A stretch of 64,000 nucleotides of DNA from Isoetes taiwanensis (GCA_021234155.1 JAJEKV010000332.1:250001-314000), one strand, 5' to 3'. Positions 36,361 to 47,514 are shown, counted from the first letter of the stretch. The notes: generated by a model from the letters alone, not told the origin. Translations and numbers: made by a program.

Positions 36361-37353
36361 CCACAAAAACTAGTATTGGAGGATCTTCCCTTTGCTAGAC
36401 GAAAGGGCAATACTCCCTTTAAATTCACTCTTGGGCTCTTAGGGAAGGAAGCATTACGTAATCCCTTTAGAGAATTTATTACGGCGCAACCAAAGGGAGG
36501 AAGGGCTCCTAGCATGAAAGCATGGGTTAAAATAAATGCCCGATGAAAGATTGGATAAAAAGATGGGGTAGAGGCGTGCCCAGAGGAGTTCGAAGGTCTA
36601 AAGCCGATCTCTATAATGAAATTCGACAAGTCAAACAAGATTTAGTTTCAGACCCATTCAACATTGCATATATCAGAAAGTTGAGGAAGAATTAACTATC
36701 GAGTTAAAGCAATAGAGGAAGAGGAAGGTGTGGGGCAGCTATGAGATCTAGGACTAAGTGGTATCTTTGAAGTGGATCATGAGAACTCCAAGTGTTTCTT
36801 TAGATTGGCGGGGAGCCGAGGTTGGCGAGAATAGCATTACCTCGGTAATTGATGACCCGACATCAAGTCATAAAGGGGGAGGGCGAAATAAAAGCATTCT
36901 TTAGAAACAAACTCTGAAGGGCTTTTTGAGGAAGAGCCTCTTCCAAATGATTACTCCTCCCATTGCTCCAAATGGTTACCCTCTATCGGTCAAGGTCTTT
37001 CAATAAACAACGAGGAGAAAGGACTATTGCTTCGGGGAACGGAGATGCGAGAAATATACAAAGCGTTAAGTTCTCTAGCTTCGGGAAATCCCCGGGCCGA
37101 TGGGTTCCCACCAGAGTTCTATGTAGAATGCGGGATATCTTGGTCCTTCCTTTGTTGCGGCATTCAAAGGAGCACCGGGTGTGGGATATCTTCACCCAGC
37201 CTTGGCAAATGGATTCATTGCACTCATCCCAAAAGTGAGCGGACCTCGGGCCATCAATGAATGGAGACCGATTGCACTAACCAATGTTACGTATAAAGTG
37301 ATCATGAAAGTCATAGCTATTGAATTAAACCAATCCTAGCCGTGTAATAGGAT

Positions 37354-37813
37354 GTGAACAATCAGCATTTCTTCCAAATAGAAACATCTGGACAATTACG
37401 GCCGCTAGGGAGGGCCGTTGGTGTAAGCACTCGGTGCGAGGAATGTGTTATGCTTAAACTTGACTTTCGCAGAGCTTATGACACACTTAGATGGAGTGGG
37501 TTGAAGGAGGTCATGGCACATATGGGTTTTGAAACAGACTTCATTAATCTAGTTATGGGCTTGAACAAGATGGCATCCGCAGACAGATTGGTGAATGGCC
37601 AGCCCCTCGGCCTCTTTGACCTCGAGAAAAGGAATTAAGCGGGGCTGTCCACTTGCTCCGTACCTATTCCTGATCATGGCAAACCTTTTAACTCGAATGG
37701 TGAAGGAATTGGAAGCAAGAGGCATGGTAAATGGTTTAACTCTTCCAGGTTCAGACCGAAGGCTGTCAATAATGCAATATGCGGATGATACTTTCCTTTT
37801 TCTTAAGATATGA
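37354..37813 (+). pseudogene. LINE reverse transcriptase palm
   Basis: Motif A is seen in LKLDFRRAYDTLRWSGL (about 37450-37505), motif B in RGIKRGCPLAPYLF (about 37625-37670) and motif C in QYADDTFLFL (about 37775-37805), with catalytic Asp residues present. A one-base shift near 37625 separates A from B and C. The fingers at about 37020-37330 are fragmented over frames. Confidence 0.9.
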
Positions 37814-39025
37814 TGATAAGAGTTTTGAAGCTTTTCGGGAGTACCCGGGTTCTTTTTTTTTTTCTATAGCTGGAATAGAAATAAACCCAACCAAATGTCT
37901 TTGCTATATGGCCATTTGTTGGTCGTTGATGCAAGGGTAAAGGCATGGAACTTTCATACGATGTTGCCTCGTAGACGGTGAAACTTTTGGGTATGCCTCT
38001 TAATCTGGCAGAAAATCTAAAAGGTCTGTGGTCTCCAATTGTAGAAAAGATTCGAAAAAGGTCAATTTGTGGTCCTGCAAAGCTCTCTCAACTATAGGAC
38101 GTGTGACAGTAGCAAATGCAATCCTCAACGCCACTCACATCTACTATTCGCCTGCGGCAATTGTGGAAAAAAATATGTATATGATCAAATTATGGTAATT
38201 ATCCGCAAGTTCATATGGGGAAAAAAAGCAAAGGTAGCATGGACAGAAATGTGTCGTGATAGGAAGGACGGGGGGCTAGGTTGTAAGAACCCAATGGTTC
38301 AGGCAAGAGCTCTAGCGGCTAAATTTGTTTGGCGGGCTATTCAGAATGACAGATCACCAGCAATTGATCTAGTGAGATTTTGGCTCCAACAAAGGCAAGA
38401 TAAGGGTAAACCCCTCCATCCCGGGGATGAGGCTGGTCTCTCTTCTATAAGTTCAAATTGGGATTGGGGCACATCCCTTGGGTCATGAGAAAAATTTTGG
38501 GAGCTTGGCAAGAAGTGCAAGATTTGTTTCAAGTGGATGATGCTCCAAGGGAAGCCGGATGTCTCGGTTTATTTTGGAATGTCTGAATTTGGGAGAAGGA
38601 CCAGCTTCCGCTAAGCTAATCGGGTCCACCCCATTATCTTTGTTAAGTGGCGTATGGCGGAGGGTAACTAAGGTGGGGCACTTATGGGAAAGTGACGGAT
38701 GGATTTCATGGACCGGGCCGAGAGCCCTCATACCGCTATAGGGGTAGGGGATAGAAAGGTGTTTAAAAAGATAATGAGGAATGTTAACATGCTCTCGGGG
38801 GAATCACGGGGCGGAGGAAAGATGGATATGTGGGGATGAAGATGGTTATAAAGGTCAGGGAGAATATGGACGCACTAATGCCACCACCTCCACTAAAAGG
38901 TCTGGCGGCATATTGGGTTTGGATCAAGTAGACACAAAAAAATTATTAACCGTGTCTGGACTTCTCTATGCTCGAGGAAACTACAGTTTTTCCGTTGGAT
39001 CAGTCTACAGGATGGTTTATGCAAC

Positions 39026-39466
39026 ATGACTTGGTTACTGAATAGGGATATAATGCATCATGATCTTTGTCCATTGGGCTGTGGGGCCTCTAAGACATTG
39101 GATCATCTTTTCTTCTGCCCAGAAATAAACGACTTCTGGAAATGGGTTAGTCCAATTATCGGATTGGATATATACCAATTATCATGGCCAGAAATACTAG
39201 TCAGTCTAGGGGAAGATATAATCCAACTCTCACTCACCAACATATCTCTCTGGTGTGTATGGAAACACCGATGTGGAGTAGCTCTTGGTGGCTTAATTAC
39301 ATCAACAGACCGAATAAAAAATCAGTTTAGCCAAGAGGTGGCCCTCATGGCCCTGGCCCATCATCGTAAATTTGGACGTAACTACAATAGAGAACTGGAC
39401 AGGATAGGAAGTTTGACAGGGTTCTACTCCTTTTTTAGATGCCATTGGGATTCTCAAGATGGATAA
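39026..39466 (+). pseudogene. LINE C-terminal RVT zinc-finger and tail
   Basis: The 146-aa open frame begins with DLCPLGCGASKTLDHLFFCP and continues DFWKWV, the C-x3-C-x(n)-H-x4-C RVT-associated zinc finger found after RT in plant L1 elements. The remaining 100 residues form the usual C-terminal tail. About 300 bp of 3' UTR separates it from the poly(A). Confidence 0.8.
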
Positions 39467-39763
39467 GTGGTACCATCTATCAGCAGAGATAGAGTTATCT
39501 TGAGTCCAAATTAATTTGTAAGGGGGGTATCCTTCAATCCATCTCTCTTGGAAAATGGCTAAAAGAACTGGATAGTATCCCCTCTGGGAGAAGAAGGGAA
39601 CTCCCCTATAGTAACCCAGGGGTGGAGAAGACTGGAACTAAAACCATGGAGTACAAGACTTGGACTCCAGGGATAACCCTGCTTAGAGATAATTCTTCCT
39701 ATCTCTCCCTAAAGGGAACATCCATTGTATAACTGATTATAATAAATATAATACATATCCTTA

Positions 39764-39768
<5 letters not shown>

Positions 39769-39802
<34 letters not shown>
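39769..39802 (+). repeat. Poly(A) end of the LINE
   Basis: 34 consecutive A after AATAAATATAATAC and CCTTACCCTC. Marks the 3' end of the reverse-transcribed copy. Confidence 0.9.
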
Positions 39803-39804
<2 letters not shown>

Positions 39805-40600
39805 AAGGAAAAAGGGCACGAGGAAAGGATCGGGAAAGGAGGAAAACAGAATGAAAAAAAGAAAGGGAAAAGGGAAGGGAAGCGGGGGAGCGGAGGGAAA
39901 AGGGGAAGAAAACATGGGAAAAGGAAGAGAGAAAAGAAAAAGGAAGGGGGAAAAGAAGAAAAAATTGCACGGGAAAAATAGAAGTGAGAAAGGGTCGGAA
40001 AAAGAGGAAACGGAAAGCACAGGAAAAATGGAAAGAAGAAAAGAGTGGAAAAAAAGGGAAGAGAAAAAGGGCATGGGAGAAGAGAAATGGAAAAGAAAAA
40101 AGGAGGGAAAAAGGGGGAAAAGGGGGAGAGGGCACGGGAAAAAGGAAAAGAGGAAAATAGGAAACGGGAAGAGAAAAAGGGAACATAGAAAAGAGGAAGA
40201 GAGAAAGGGTGAGGAGATGGGAAAAGGGAAGGTAAAAAGGGCATGGGAAACGGGAGGGAAAAAAGAAAAAGGGATGAGAAAAGGGCACCCAAAAAAAGGA
40301 AAAGTGAAAGGCTGAGAAAGGGAGAAGGGAAAATAGGTATGGAAAAAATTGAAAGACTAAAAGATTGAGGAAAAGGGAAGGCATGGCAAAAGGGTGGGGA
40401 AAAGAGAAGGCATGGAAAAAGGTGAAGGGAAAGGGAAAAGAGCATGGAAAAAAGAAGAAGAAGGAAATGGTGGGGAAAGGAGGAAAAGGGAAGGGAAAAA
40501 AGGAAGAGGGAAAGGAAGTAAATGGGTGGGGAAACAAGGAAACATATGCGAAAAAAGAGGAAAAATTTGAGAAGAAAAAGAAAAATGTATAGAATATAAA
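39803..40600 (+). repeat. Purine-rich low-complexity tract, right half
   Basis: Continues the AAAGGGCACGGGAAAAAGG-type sequence seen at 33590-34395. ORFs on either strand here (Lys/Glu/Gly on plus; Phe/Ser/Pro on minus) are composition artefacts. Confidence 0.9.
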
Positions 40601-40690
40601 AAAAAAAAGTGAAATACGGGATAGAGTAAAAGCGAAAGAGATAGGGCTTTTCTCACTGCAGCCCAAAAGATTTACAGGCTCTCAACTTAC

Positions 40691-40718
40691 GTCCAGCAAC
40701 GCTGGGTACCATTACTAG
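40691..40718 (+). mobile_element. Helitron 3' hairpin and CTAG end
   Basis: CCAGC-AAC-GCTGG stem-loop, then CTAG 8 bases on. The hairpin core CCAGCAACGCTGG is shared with the minus-strand Helitron ends at 48984 and 51453. Confidence 0.85.
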
Positions 40719-40860
40719 TAAAGTACTAATGTGTGCTAATTAAGGTGTGCTAGTATAAAAATGCTAATGTGTGCTAATACTAATGTGTGCTAGTATAAAA
40801 ACAATTGTTAAATACTAATGTGTGCTAAATACTAATGAATAATAAACTATGGTGGAAAAT
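40719..40860 (+). repeat. Minisatellite, right of the Helitron
   Basis: Copies of TACTAATGTGTGCTAAT and GTGCTAGTATAAAAA words, continuing the array cut at 33447. Confidence 0.85.
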
Positions 40861-40931
40861 TAGATGGATAGATAGATAAAATGATGCACCGCAGAAATAA
40901 TCTTTGGCCCTTGAAATTGCCTTTTTGAGTT

Positions 40932-41282
40932 GCCTTTCTCGACTTCGCGAAGTCGAAAGGCCCTAAAACCCCGTTTTAAACTTGAGCTGCCTTTCTCGAC
41001 ACCGAAGTTGAGAAAGGCCCTTGACCCCTAAAACCCGGCGTTTTTGCTTTGAGTTGCCTTCTCGACGCTTGGTCCCGAGAAAGGACCTCCGACCTTAGTA
41101 AAACCTCGCGATTTTTTTAAAGTGCCTTTCGACCGGGCGAGTCGAAAAGGCCTTCCCCACCCCTAAAAACACGCATTTTTTTTTTGAGTTGCCTTTTCGA
41201 CCGCGAGTCGAAAAGGCCTCCCGACCCTAAAACTGGCGTTTTTTGATGCGGCGGCCTTCGACCAAGGAAATCGAGAAAGGCC
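40932..41282 (+). repeat. Tandem array of six hairpins, 57-68 bp period
   Basis: Six inverted repeats at 40932-40961, 40989-41018, 41056-41084, 41124-41151, 41191-41217 and 41253-41282. Each has a GCCTTTCTCGAC-type arm and a GTCGAGAAAGGC-type inverse around a short variable loop. The fifth is a perfect 11-bp stem, GCCTTTTCGAC/GTCGAAAAGGC. Spacers share CCCTAAAAC, GCG and a T-run followed by GAGTT. The stem stays paired while its sequence shifts between CTCGAC and TCGAC forms. Function unknown: it may be a palindromic minisatellite or a structured RNA. Confidence 0.85.
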
Positions 41283-41298
41283 TTCTGACCCCTAAAAC

Positions 41299-41334
41299 CA
41301 GTTCATTGAAGAAAGACCAGTTCATTGAAGAAAG
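41299..41334 (+). repeat. 18-bp tandem duplication
   Basis: CAGTTCATTGAAGAAAGA is present twice in a row just after the hairpin array. Confidence 0.9.
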
Positions 41335-41944
41335 ATGTCGAGAAGAGGGTGGTGACATCAGTTGGACATACAAGCACGTGGCCTATGAAGGAACTCCTCA
41401 TACAAATTTCTATCGTCTGTAAGTTGCTCCGTGACTTGGACAGAGCTCCACGCGCCGTTTGCACTAGGTGGTTCATGTGTGAAGAGGGTGTAATCATTGT
41501 GATAATACGACCACTATGGTCACTTCACCCACTGTAATATATATTGTAATGAGCCCATTTATAAATATAAGGTATCTCAAAACTAGTATTTTTTGGTGAT
41601 TAAGTAAACGATTTGCTTAATTTTTGTTGGAATTTGTGATCTCTTGTCTACCACCTAAGAAAATAGAGCCAAAATGTCTTGGTAAAGGAATTCACCCTCA
41701 CGCGAAAAACTCTTATTTTGAATGACAAATAAGCCCCAAAACAGGGACTCGACTCGTTATCCGAGAAAACTGAGAGAAAGCTTGGATGCACAATGCGGAC
41801 AAAAAATTCAATTAAGGATGCTGGCCGGGTGTTCCTTTTTGTGTAAAATAACAGAGTTCCGAAAAAAAGTGGGAATGGAATGAGTCCCACTTTAATTAAA
41901 TACGACTTACTTCCTTTAGTTCGTGTAATCAACGAGTCAGATTA
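41325..41944. other. Between hairpin array and palindrome, no supported gene
   Basis: A 70-aa plus-strand open frame at 41325-41537 has no recognised motif. The rest is AT-rich intergenic sequence. Confidence 0.3.
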
Positions 41945-42129
41945 AGAGACATTGTCAGCCGGGTCCGAGCAATGGTGGCTACTGGTCACGCACCTACCTC
42001 TGGAGGTGCAGGCAGCGGTCATGCATCTACCTCTAGAGGTGCGAGGATCGGCGATGTGCGCGGTGGTTATGGCGGACCGGGAACTTTCGGCACGCGGGTC
42101 GCCGGTCTGAGTTAAGTGGTCTAAAAGAG

Positions 42130-44440
42130 GCCCGTAATGGGAGTTTGTGAAAGAGTTTACGCAAAATGAGTGGAATGTGTGTTTTGTGGATACTCATCGT
42201 GAAATGGTTCTGCGAACAAGAATTCGAGCTCACATCTTACGTGAACGAGGACGTCGCGGTCGCAACTTGTACCCGCATGCCGACGCGAAAGGATGCCATC
42301 GAAAAGATTGTCTCGCCCCGGATGGGATACGCCAAAGCGAAGAATAATATGAGAAAAAGACGAGTTCACGAATACTCAAAGCGGTCAGGTGCGAGGAGAG
42401 CAGATGAAGATAACTATACCACCTGTTGGGACAAAGATACCAATCGAGGGTGGACTAGGGTCAATAGGTATAAACGGGAGAAACGGAGAATGATAGAGAC
42501 AATTGAAATAGTGGAAAAGCGGTGCAACGGGAGGGTTGATCATTGCTTAACATCGAGCAACCTGAAGAAGACGCAATTGAAGGTTGTAGAGGCATTTTTA
42601 TAGCCGGGTTGTTCCACATATTTTGGAGCACAAAGCAATGAAAGAAGCCTTCCGTGAAGTTGCAAAAGCAAAGGACCGGCTTTTAGATTGCCTTCATACA
42701 AGCATGCCAACAATAAAATGGTTGATGAAATACATGGAAAAATGGTTGAGAGGGTGGAGATGAAGTTGTGTCGTGTGGTGGTGGAGCGGCCGGCTTCATT
42801 AGTGGCCCGATGGTTGGAGCAATGTAAACAAGGACCATCTTATAAATTTCATGATCGTGTATCCGAGGGGGTGAAGTATTTTTGAAAATCGTAGAAACCA
42901 AACCCGACCAAGTGATTGGGAGATTGGATTTTTCGAGAAAACAAAGGCCGTGATAGAGAGTTTTTGGACCTAAGAGAATATTTCAAGTTGTAATGGATAA
43001 CGCGTCTAATTGCAAGCTAGCGGGTGAATTATTGGAGTCTGAATTTCGTGGTTGTATGCTACTAGTTGCCAATGCCATTGCACGAACCTATTGCCGAAGG
43101 GCCCGGTTCTCACAAAGACACGTGGTTCAAAGATCCCATTCAAAAAGCGTCTTCGGCTTGTAAAATTCATCACAAAGAAGCCGCAATTTATGCCATTTAC
43201 AAGTCATTGCGTCCGTAAGAGCACGGCACTCATGAATCACGGGCAAACTTCGGTTTGGTTCCAATTACATCCTGTCTTGAAAGAGTGCTTTGAAGTGTCG
43301 GATTAAGCCGCCGGGCCTTCTGAAATGCTTGGGCGGGGAGACATTTTGAAAGGTGTAAAAATGTTGTGAGGTGCATGCAACCACGCTTTTGTCATGCCAT
43401 CAAAACCCTTGATTCTTGAAGGCAAAATCGAAAGGTCCGGAGGTGTTGGCACTCCATTCAATCCTTCCTAGAACGTGATGGCCCCAATGCGCCATTTGAC
43501 AATGCTAAGCTGGCAAAGACTACTTAGAGACTTCAATGAACGATGGAAGAAGTCATACAATGATCTTCATGGCGCCAGCGCATGCCTTAGACCCACACAA
43601 CCACGATATGGACCAGCATACGGATAAAAAAGTGATGGGCTCGTTGAAGAAGGTTGCAAAAATGTTCTATCCCAATTTCGGACTACAAGCTTTTCATTGC
43701 CGAAAGTTAACGAATACCAATAACATGAGTGGAAGGTGGGGCGGATGAAGAGCTTCACGAATTGGAGAGTCATAAGAAGGAACCAAATATGGAATCCTAT
43801 GCATGGTGGCAAGCCCATGGGCAAATTTACGATACCTTGCGGGCAATTGCAATGACTATCCTCTCTTTGGTATCTTCCAATAGTGCAAGTGAGAGGAATT
43901 GGAGTGCCTATAAGTACATACGGCGTCACCCATGTCGCTTGCTACATAAGAAGGAAGACAAACTTGTATACAACTTCTCAACCTGGCGCTATTGAATCGC
44001 AATGTAATTGGTACATCCGCTTGTCGATAAGCTCACAGTTTCCCTTTCATGGATGCAAATTCGAAGTGGAAGAGGGCGGCTTGAAGGCGGTGAGGGCGAG
44101 ATGCTTGCAATAAATGCCGCAAAGCCATGTTGATGAAGACATTCAACGGCGTACCCACTTCGTTGATAGCCGAAGATGATATAGACCAAGCCATATTCTC
44201 GTGACGGATCACCGACCGGGGGATACCGAGGAGTCTGAAAAAGCAAAGTTCGAGCAATGCGGTTGATGACTTGATCGGCCTCACGCGGATCAGCGGACTC
44301 ACCTTCGCGCTTTACCTTGACAAACAGAGAACGGGCTAGAAGAAACACGTCTCGAGGACGTTACACTAAGGGAAAGGGTCATCGGAGGTTGAACCTAGGT
44401 CCCCAGGCGTAAGAGGATGGAAATGATGAATGATGAAATC
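42130..44440 (+). pseudogene. BED-hAT (DUF659) transposase, copy A, frameshifted
   Basis: Read over frames: a BED finger at about 42160-42270 (WECVFCGY-like C-x2-C, then RIRAHIL with the zinc-binding His), a linker with MIETIEIVE (42490), a DUF659-like region (42560-43300; SYKHANNKMVDEIHGKM, then VMDNASNCKLAGEL), and the hAT dimerisation region at 43729-43995 (YAWWQAHG, LRAIAMTILSLVSSNSASER, NWSAYKYI). hAT catalysis uses two Asp and the Glu in the last domain; the Glu-containing ASER is present here. At least five frame breaks make it nonfunctional. Sequence to about 44440 may be its acidic C-terminal tail. Confidence 0.82.
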
Positions 44441-44499
44441 GAAGGCTACGCCGCCAAGAAAAATGATGTGATGAGTATCTTCACCGTTGTAATTGGTCT

Positions 44500-45195
44500 T
44501 GAGGATTTTCATACTATTGTACCCTCATTCCATATATTATAACCGTGTATGAGGATGTTCAACTATGTAACCATTCTGGCACTATGAATAAAAAGTAAAG
44601 TTTTTTGTTACAAGTTTTTGTCTTCTATATATTTCGGCCACCTTGTTTTATGTTTCTTTCATGTATGATGTTTCATGTATGATGGTTCATGTAACCGGTC
44701 CATGTTTCATTCATATGTGTAACATCACGACCCTAAGTGCCTAGAGAAACCTCGCGACCCGCCAAAGCCGGCTTGACTTCGTTGACGCTTGCCTCTTCAA
44801 GATGCCACGACGAATCTTGCTGATGAGAAGTAATCTACACATGCCAAGGGGTCAAGCATTACGGATCAGTCGAGAGGACTCTGACGGATACGAGATTTCA
44901 CTAGATACACGATCCACTCTCCAACCAATGATTATGATCCGTCGAACTTAGTGCCTTGAGAACCTTCCTTGGATCAGATCCGTCTCGACTTCCGTTCTTT
45001 GCTTGCCTCTGCCATACCCACGAATCTTGCTGATGAGAAGTAATCTCACCACGCGAAGGGGCCAAGCAGCCACACGGACGGTGGGGCCGAATCGATCCAT
45101 CGAAGGTTCACAAAGGCGATAAAACACATGAATGATTCGATCATGTATGATGGTTCTTTCTATGTTTCTTTCATGTGTACGCCAAATTGGGAATA
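44500..45195. other. Copy A interior with a diverged duplication
   Basis: A block with ACGAATCTTGCTGATGAGAA and GTAATCT, then AAGGGG and CAAGCA words, occurs at 44810-44860 and 45021-45075 (about 212-bp spacing). No gene is supported. A short TTTCATGTATGATG repeat lies at about 44656-44690. Confidence 0.5.
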
Positions 45196-45362
45196 ACTTC
45201 GGTATGCCAAATTGGGCTTTGAATGCTATCAGGACCTATAATCTGTACTCTATTCCTCTGGGTGGCACATGCTGGGTTTGCATGGCATGTGCCACCCAAA
45301 GGAATGGAGGTACAAATTATAGGTCCTGACGGCATTCAAATGCCGATTTGGCGTGCCGAAGT
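45196..45362 (+). repeat. Long foldback 1, arms about 77 bp
   Basis: ACTTCGGTATGCCAAAT pairs with ATTTGGCGTGCCGAAGT, and pairing continues through AGGACCTATAAT and GGGTGGCACATGC to a loop of about 12 bases near 45279. Roughly 85% of positions match. Several of the mismatches would be G-U pairs in RNA. Candidate MITE or small-RNA precursor. Confidence 0.85.
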
Positions 45363-45485
45363 CACTCGTCAATCACTAATCTCAAATGAACCCACAGAAT
45401 CGCAAGCAACCACTAGGCTGATATCATCCGCTGCCACAATAAAAATAGAGTACTCAAAAACCTTGTTACCTACGTCGATGTACAA

Positions 45486-45744
45486 TCCACCACCTTATAT
45501 CCTCCGTGGCCACAATAAAAATAGAGTACTCAAAAACCTTGTAACCTCCTCTAAAACGAACGATTTCTGCTCCGACCCCCATTTTGCGCGTCTTTGTGTA
45601 ATATAACCTAGCAAAGTATCTAAGATACATTGACACAGAGACACGCAAAAGAGAGTCAGAGCAAAGCTCGCTCCTTCTAAAGGAGGTAACAAGAATTTTG
45701 AGAAGTCTATATTGTTTGCCATGGAGAATATAAAGCCTGGTGAC
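45486..45744 (+). repeat. Long foldback 2, arms about 110 bp
   Basis: TTATATCCTCCGTGGC through TAACCTCCTCTAAAACGA and GCGCGTCTTTGTGTAAT pairs with the inverse segment ATTGACACAGAGACACGC, TCTAAAGGAGGTAACAAG and GCCATGGAGAATATAAAG. The centre is near 45615. About 75% paired with small gaps. Its left arm overlaps a direct duplication of a CACAATAAAAATAGAGTACT block (45436 and 45511). Confidence 0.8.
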
Positions 45745-45794
45745 CTGACAACCATTCAAGAGGGTGTATTTTGGGCGTCTTTGTGTAATATAAC

Positions 45795-45930
45795 GCGATC
45801 TAATTCAGGCTTACTCTCTTTTCGAGTTTCCTGCTTGAAGTATCTAATTCGCCACCTAAAATGATGTCATCCTAGGGGGCAAATTAGATACATCAAACAG
45901 AAAACGAAAGAGACTAAGCCAGGGTGAGCG
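45795..45930 (+). repeat. Long foldback 3, arms about 65 bp
   Basis: GTATCTAATTCGCCACCTA and upstream CAGGCTTACTCTCTTTTCG pair with GGGGGCAAATTAGATACAT and CGAAAGAGACTAAGCCAGG. The centre is near 45868. Foldbacks 2 and 3 share the direct repeat GCGTCTTTGTGTAATATAAC (45587 and 45776). Confidence 0.8.
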
Positions 45931-46097
45931 ATTTGGAAGTCTCGTTGCTTTTACTCCATGCTTTTACTCGATGCTTTGATAACGTCATTATACCTTGTTT
46001 GAAATAACGTCATTATACCCGTCATTATACCTTATTATCCATTCACAAAATGATACAGGTCAAAATTTTCTTTGTCTAAAAATGTAATATCTCATTT

Positions 46098-46433
46098 TCA
46101 TTGGTCATTTGGGTCAATATAATCACCCTGCGGCCCTGGAGGTGGTGGTAAGAACTGGTTAATGTCTGGCACTGTCTCTCCTTCACGCGGCTCCTCCACC
46201 CCCCTCCACAATTCCATCTCGCGAAAGGTTTGAAAAGTGTGCATCTGCCCATCCCTCCTGCGAGCGGTCAAATGTGGCAACGCTGGCATGCGACCTTGCA
46301 TATTTAATATGGCATATTGTAACTCGGGAAAAATCCATCCATCTTGCATTGGACAAAACCGGCTTCCCAACATCCAATCAAGAACACATCGCATGTGCAG
46401 GCGATGCCCACACCCTAGAGTGTACCAACCCAC
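46098..46433 (-). pseudogene. RING-finger-like ORF in copy A
   Basis: The 111-codon frame has GCGHRLHMRCVLDWM and then FCPMQ: Cys-x-His-x2-His-x2-Cys with a Trp and a following Cys-Pro, the second half of a RING-type finger. A possible first-half Cys lies in the same frame just upstream (RHCPPVW), but a TGA separates it. The C-terminal part is Pro-rich (PPPPGPQG). RING proteins are usually E3 ubiquitin ligases. The right arm lacks this region, so no comparison is possible. The apparent start codon is not a true ATG. Confidence 0.55.
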
Positions 46434-46699
46434 GTGTCGAGGTTGTCACCATACGGGCGGGCAATGTCGGAATCTTGGAGCTTCGGGTCTTCCCGGCTCT
46501 CATGCAAATATTCGCCGAGGTAGATATGATATTGATTTGCTTTCGAAGTGACCTAAAAGGATCGAGTCCAACGATTTTGTCGGATGCGCCAAGTGATTGT
46601 TGTTAGTCATGAGGACCGTAACCTCTCTATTCAAAGCCGCTAGTGCCGTTTAGTGTCCTCTAATTCAGCCGCCATCTTCTCATACCCATCTAAGACACG

Positions 46700-47514
46700 A
46701 TCCTTTAGCGAATATTCTCTTCCGGAGAGGGTTAGGTTCGACTTCTCTCATTCTCGGTTGGGCTCGAATATCTACAAGGTCATTCCGGCTCGCCCGCAGC
46801 TACCTCTGCCACCTCAAAAAAAAGTCGGAGGCGTCCACCACAAGGTATGTAATGGTGACGGGCTCACCATGTGCCCCACTCTCGCTATCTTCCGATAGCT
46901 TGACCCTCTTGGTGCTGCCACTACCGCTTCCCTTGCCTCCATTTTCTACTCCCATAATTTACGGGCACTTGCTTCACAAGCTTCGTAGTATACTTTTTAT
47001 TTGGCGAAACTCTTGCTGAACTCTCCATTGTGGGGTAAATGTCCCTTCACTTGGACATGGCTTCGGATGCTTTTGCTTTCGAACCACAAGCAATCCTGCA
47101 CTTTTCGTGAGCCTTATACTTACCCCTCCTACTAGGCCACTCTCTTTCAAACTCATTCTTGTCCAAATTTGCCATTATGTCTCCTCAGGTCCGCTCCATG
47201 CGGACAATGGCCTGACTCGACTTTCGGCTGGCTACATTATGCACCTCTGTGATGGTGCAATCCTCCCTCTTTGAAACTTCGTCCATCGCACGCAGCCTTC
47301 TTAACTCGACCGTGCGAAACTCATTCGCTCTTGCATGTGCCGCTGCTCTCTCCATTTGCCGAGCAGCTGACATTTCAAGCTCATTCTCCATGTCTTGCAA
47401 GAAAGAAGAGGGAGTCCTCAAATTCGTGGGTATTGAAAAATCATGCTGATCCTGCTGCTGCTCCGACGTACCCACATTCTGTGGATGAGATTCTTCGTCT
47501 TCTTCACGAGACAT
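46700..47514 (-). pseudogene. Small Ser/Gln-rich, coiled-coil and zinc-finger-like protein, copy A
   Basis: The minus-strand ATG at 47514 opens 109 codons: acidic/Gln-rich start (MSREEDEES), a helical MENELEMSAARQMERAAAHA segment with coiled-coil character, then VELRRLRAMDE. After a stop the homology to copy B continues: KNEFE, SRRGKYKAHE, a Cys-rich patch, VNYGSRKWRQG and an acidic tail ending near 46700. It sits just downstream of the kinase gene on the same strand in both arms. No family recognised; the Cys/His patch could be a zinc finger. Confidence 0.55.

Larger units (their letters stand above)
34396..39802 (+). mobile_element. L1-type LINE inserted in the purine tract, broken
   Basis: A non-LTR retrotransposon with APE endonuclease (35653-36360), RT (37354-37813), a C-terminal zinc-finger region (39026-39140) and a 34-base poly(A) end (39769-39802). 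The purine tract continues on both sides. The reading frame is broken at many points, so the element is dead. Target duplication cannot be resolved because both flanks are the same low-complexity sequence. The start is approximate. Confidence 0.88.
33448..40718 (+). mobile_element. Helitron, 7.27 kb, non-autonomous, in minisatellite
   Basis: The 5' end is TCTTATATTATAATGTTAT at 33448, preceded by A. The 3' end is the hairpin TCCAGCAACGCTGGG (near-palindromic, 40692-40706) followed by TACCATTACTAG (CTAG 40715-40718), then T. Joining the flanks gives GTGGTAGTA/TAAAGTACTAA, a word present intact at 33409-33429 in the same minisatellite, so insertion between A and T without target duplication is directly visible. 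The first 19 bases match the Helitron starts at 62328 and (minus strand) 54262. No RepHel protein is encoded. The cargo is a purine-rich tract split by an L1-type LINE. Confidence 0.85.

Noticed and set aside
39699-40666. Minus-strand ORFs up to 299 codons and plus-strand Lys/Glu ORFs
   Set aside because: Same purine-tract artefact; no domain, and composition alone explains openness.
40932-41282. CRISPR-like spacing of repeats and spacers
   Set aside because: The context is plant nuclear DNA, spacers are themselves similar, and the repeats are diverged hairpins; no cas genes.
42157-42369. Minus-strand ORFs opposite the BED-hAT transposase
   Set aside because: Shadow frames; the plus strand carries the recognisable BED and DUF659 motifs.
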